A model generated the notes under the pieces. That model did not search any database and had not been told where the DNA came from. It saw only the letters and a program-made list of their open reading frames with translations. This document shows, piece by piece, positions 63,497 through 64,000 of a stretch of DNA of 64,000 nt; the first letter of the stretch is position 1; the number at the start of each line of letters is the position of its first letter. Source of the stretch: Bubalus kerabau (taxonomy: Eukaryota > Chordata > Mammalia > Artiodactyla > Bovidae); assembly GCF_029407905.1 (NCBI RefSeq), contig NC_073627.1, forward strand, positions 48,105,001-48,169,000, in the 5' to 3' direction. A program made the translations under genes and the position numbers.

Positions 63497-63658
63497 AAGA
63501 GAAGGAAAGAGACAGAGACAGAGAGAGATAGAGAGACATGAATTAAGCAAATACCTGGAGAAAAGCAGAGAGAGAGAAAGAGAGAAGGTGAGAAAGAACT
63601 AGAGAGAGAAAGAGAAGGAGGGAGACACAGAGAGAGAAATGCAGAGATTGAGATAGAC
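63497..63658 (+). repeat. GA-rich polypurine tract
   Basis: Imperfect GA, GAGA and GAAA units dominate over 160 bp, interrupted at 63538-63560. Polypurine tracts of this kind can form triplex structures and vary in length. Confidence 0.85.
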
Positions 63659-63844
63659 TAGCAAACTCCATTCCTAATAGCATCTCAGTTCCTGATTCCA
63701 AGCCCCAAGAAACGAGCAGTACTTCCGGTCTATGTTCCTTGAGACATACACCACTATATCCTCCCAACGGTTTCTGATTTAATGAAATTGGCTTCAATGG
63801 ATGACTTCTACCAGCAACCACACACACTGGCTAAGATGCACTAT

Positions 63845-63965
63845 GAGAAATATTATTATTTCATTTCACAGATTAAATAACTAAGTCTTAGAGAGTCCTG
63901 TTGTCTTCAATCAATGGTTGGACCTGGGCATTGAAAACAGGCCTTTGGATGCTACTGTACCATCT
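63845..63965 (-). mobile_element. MIR SINE fragment
   Basis: Reverse-complement MIR: 'tattatttcatttcacagat', 'taaataactaagtcttagag', 'ttggacctgggcattgaaaa'. Confidence 0.7.
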
Positions 63966-64000
63966 TATGTTCAAAACCTAACCCAGAGTTAAACACTAGT

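Noticed and set aside
1..64000. An undescribed multi-gene system
   Set aside because: Reading both strands gave no cluster of coding genes; all protein-like signals are BovB or L1 relics.

Overview
The window is nuclear DNA from a ruminant (pecoran artiodactyl such as cattle, sheep, goat or deer; the species cannot be fixed from this sequence). The diagnosis rests on its interspersed repeats: BovB (RTE-type) LINE copies, the ruminant SINEs Bov-tA and Bov-A2 that carry a BovB-derived segment, CHR-type tRNA-derived SINEs shared by ruminants and whales, artiodactyl L1 3' ends, and a ruminant mariner miniature element. Beneath these lies the pan-mammalian layer of MIR, L2, old L1 and hAT-Charlie miniature elements. 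By hand-drawn boundaries a little under half of the window is recognisable repeat.

I found no exon, RNA gene, promoter or CpG island that I can defend. The long open frames are either remains of BovB and L1 proteins or chance frames. The window reads as intergenic or deep intronic DNA.

Layout. 1-15 kb: mostly single-copy DNA with scattered MIR/L2, one BovB end (1631-1955), CHR SINEs (4643, 9928), Bov-tA (7029, 11287), a 4 x 17 bp minisatellite (9769) and a G-rich tract (14523). 15-17.1 kb: old L1 interrupted by a palindromic pair of L1 3' ends, a Bov-A and a BovB. 18.9-25.5 kb: nested LINE complex, with an L1 split by two SINEs and a 1.3 kb BovB, then a 1.5 kb BovB inside an L2; both BovB copies keep reverse-transcriptase motifs but are broken. 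27.4-29.8 kb: SINE cluster and an L1 split by BovB. 30-41 kb: Bov-tA, CHR, L1 ends, many MIRs and a clear hAT element with terminal inverted repeats. 41.7-44.3 kb: two L1 pieces with nested SINEs, a mariner miniature element and a perfect 34 bp palindrome. 44.3-52 kb: single-copy stretches that look like possible regulatory DNA, mixed with MIR and Bov-tA. 52-64 kb: L1 pieces, a long repeat-poor stretch (53.6-56.4 kb), BovB, paired hAT elements, a microRNA-like hairpin near 60.34-60.41 kb and a purine-rich tract.

The elements work together only as retrotransposon and passenger: Bov-tA/Bov-A share sequence with BovB and are thought to move with its machinery. Several target-site duplications can be read directly and give a relative order of insertion. 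I see no evidence for an undescribed multi-gene system. The most unusual items are small structures: the 60.3 kb hairpin, a 31 bp BovB insertion with its own target duplication, and newly arisen perfect palindromes inside old repeats.
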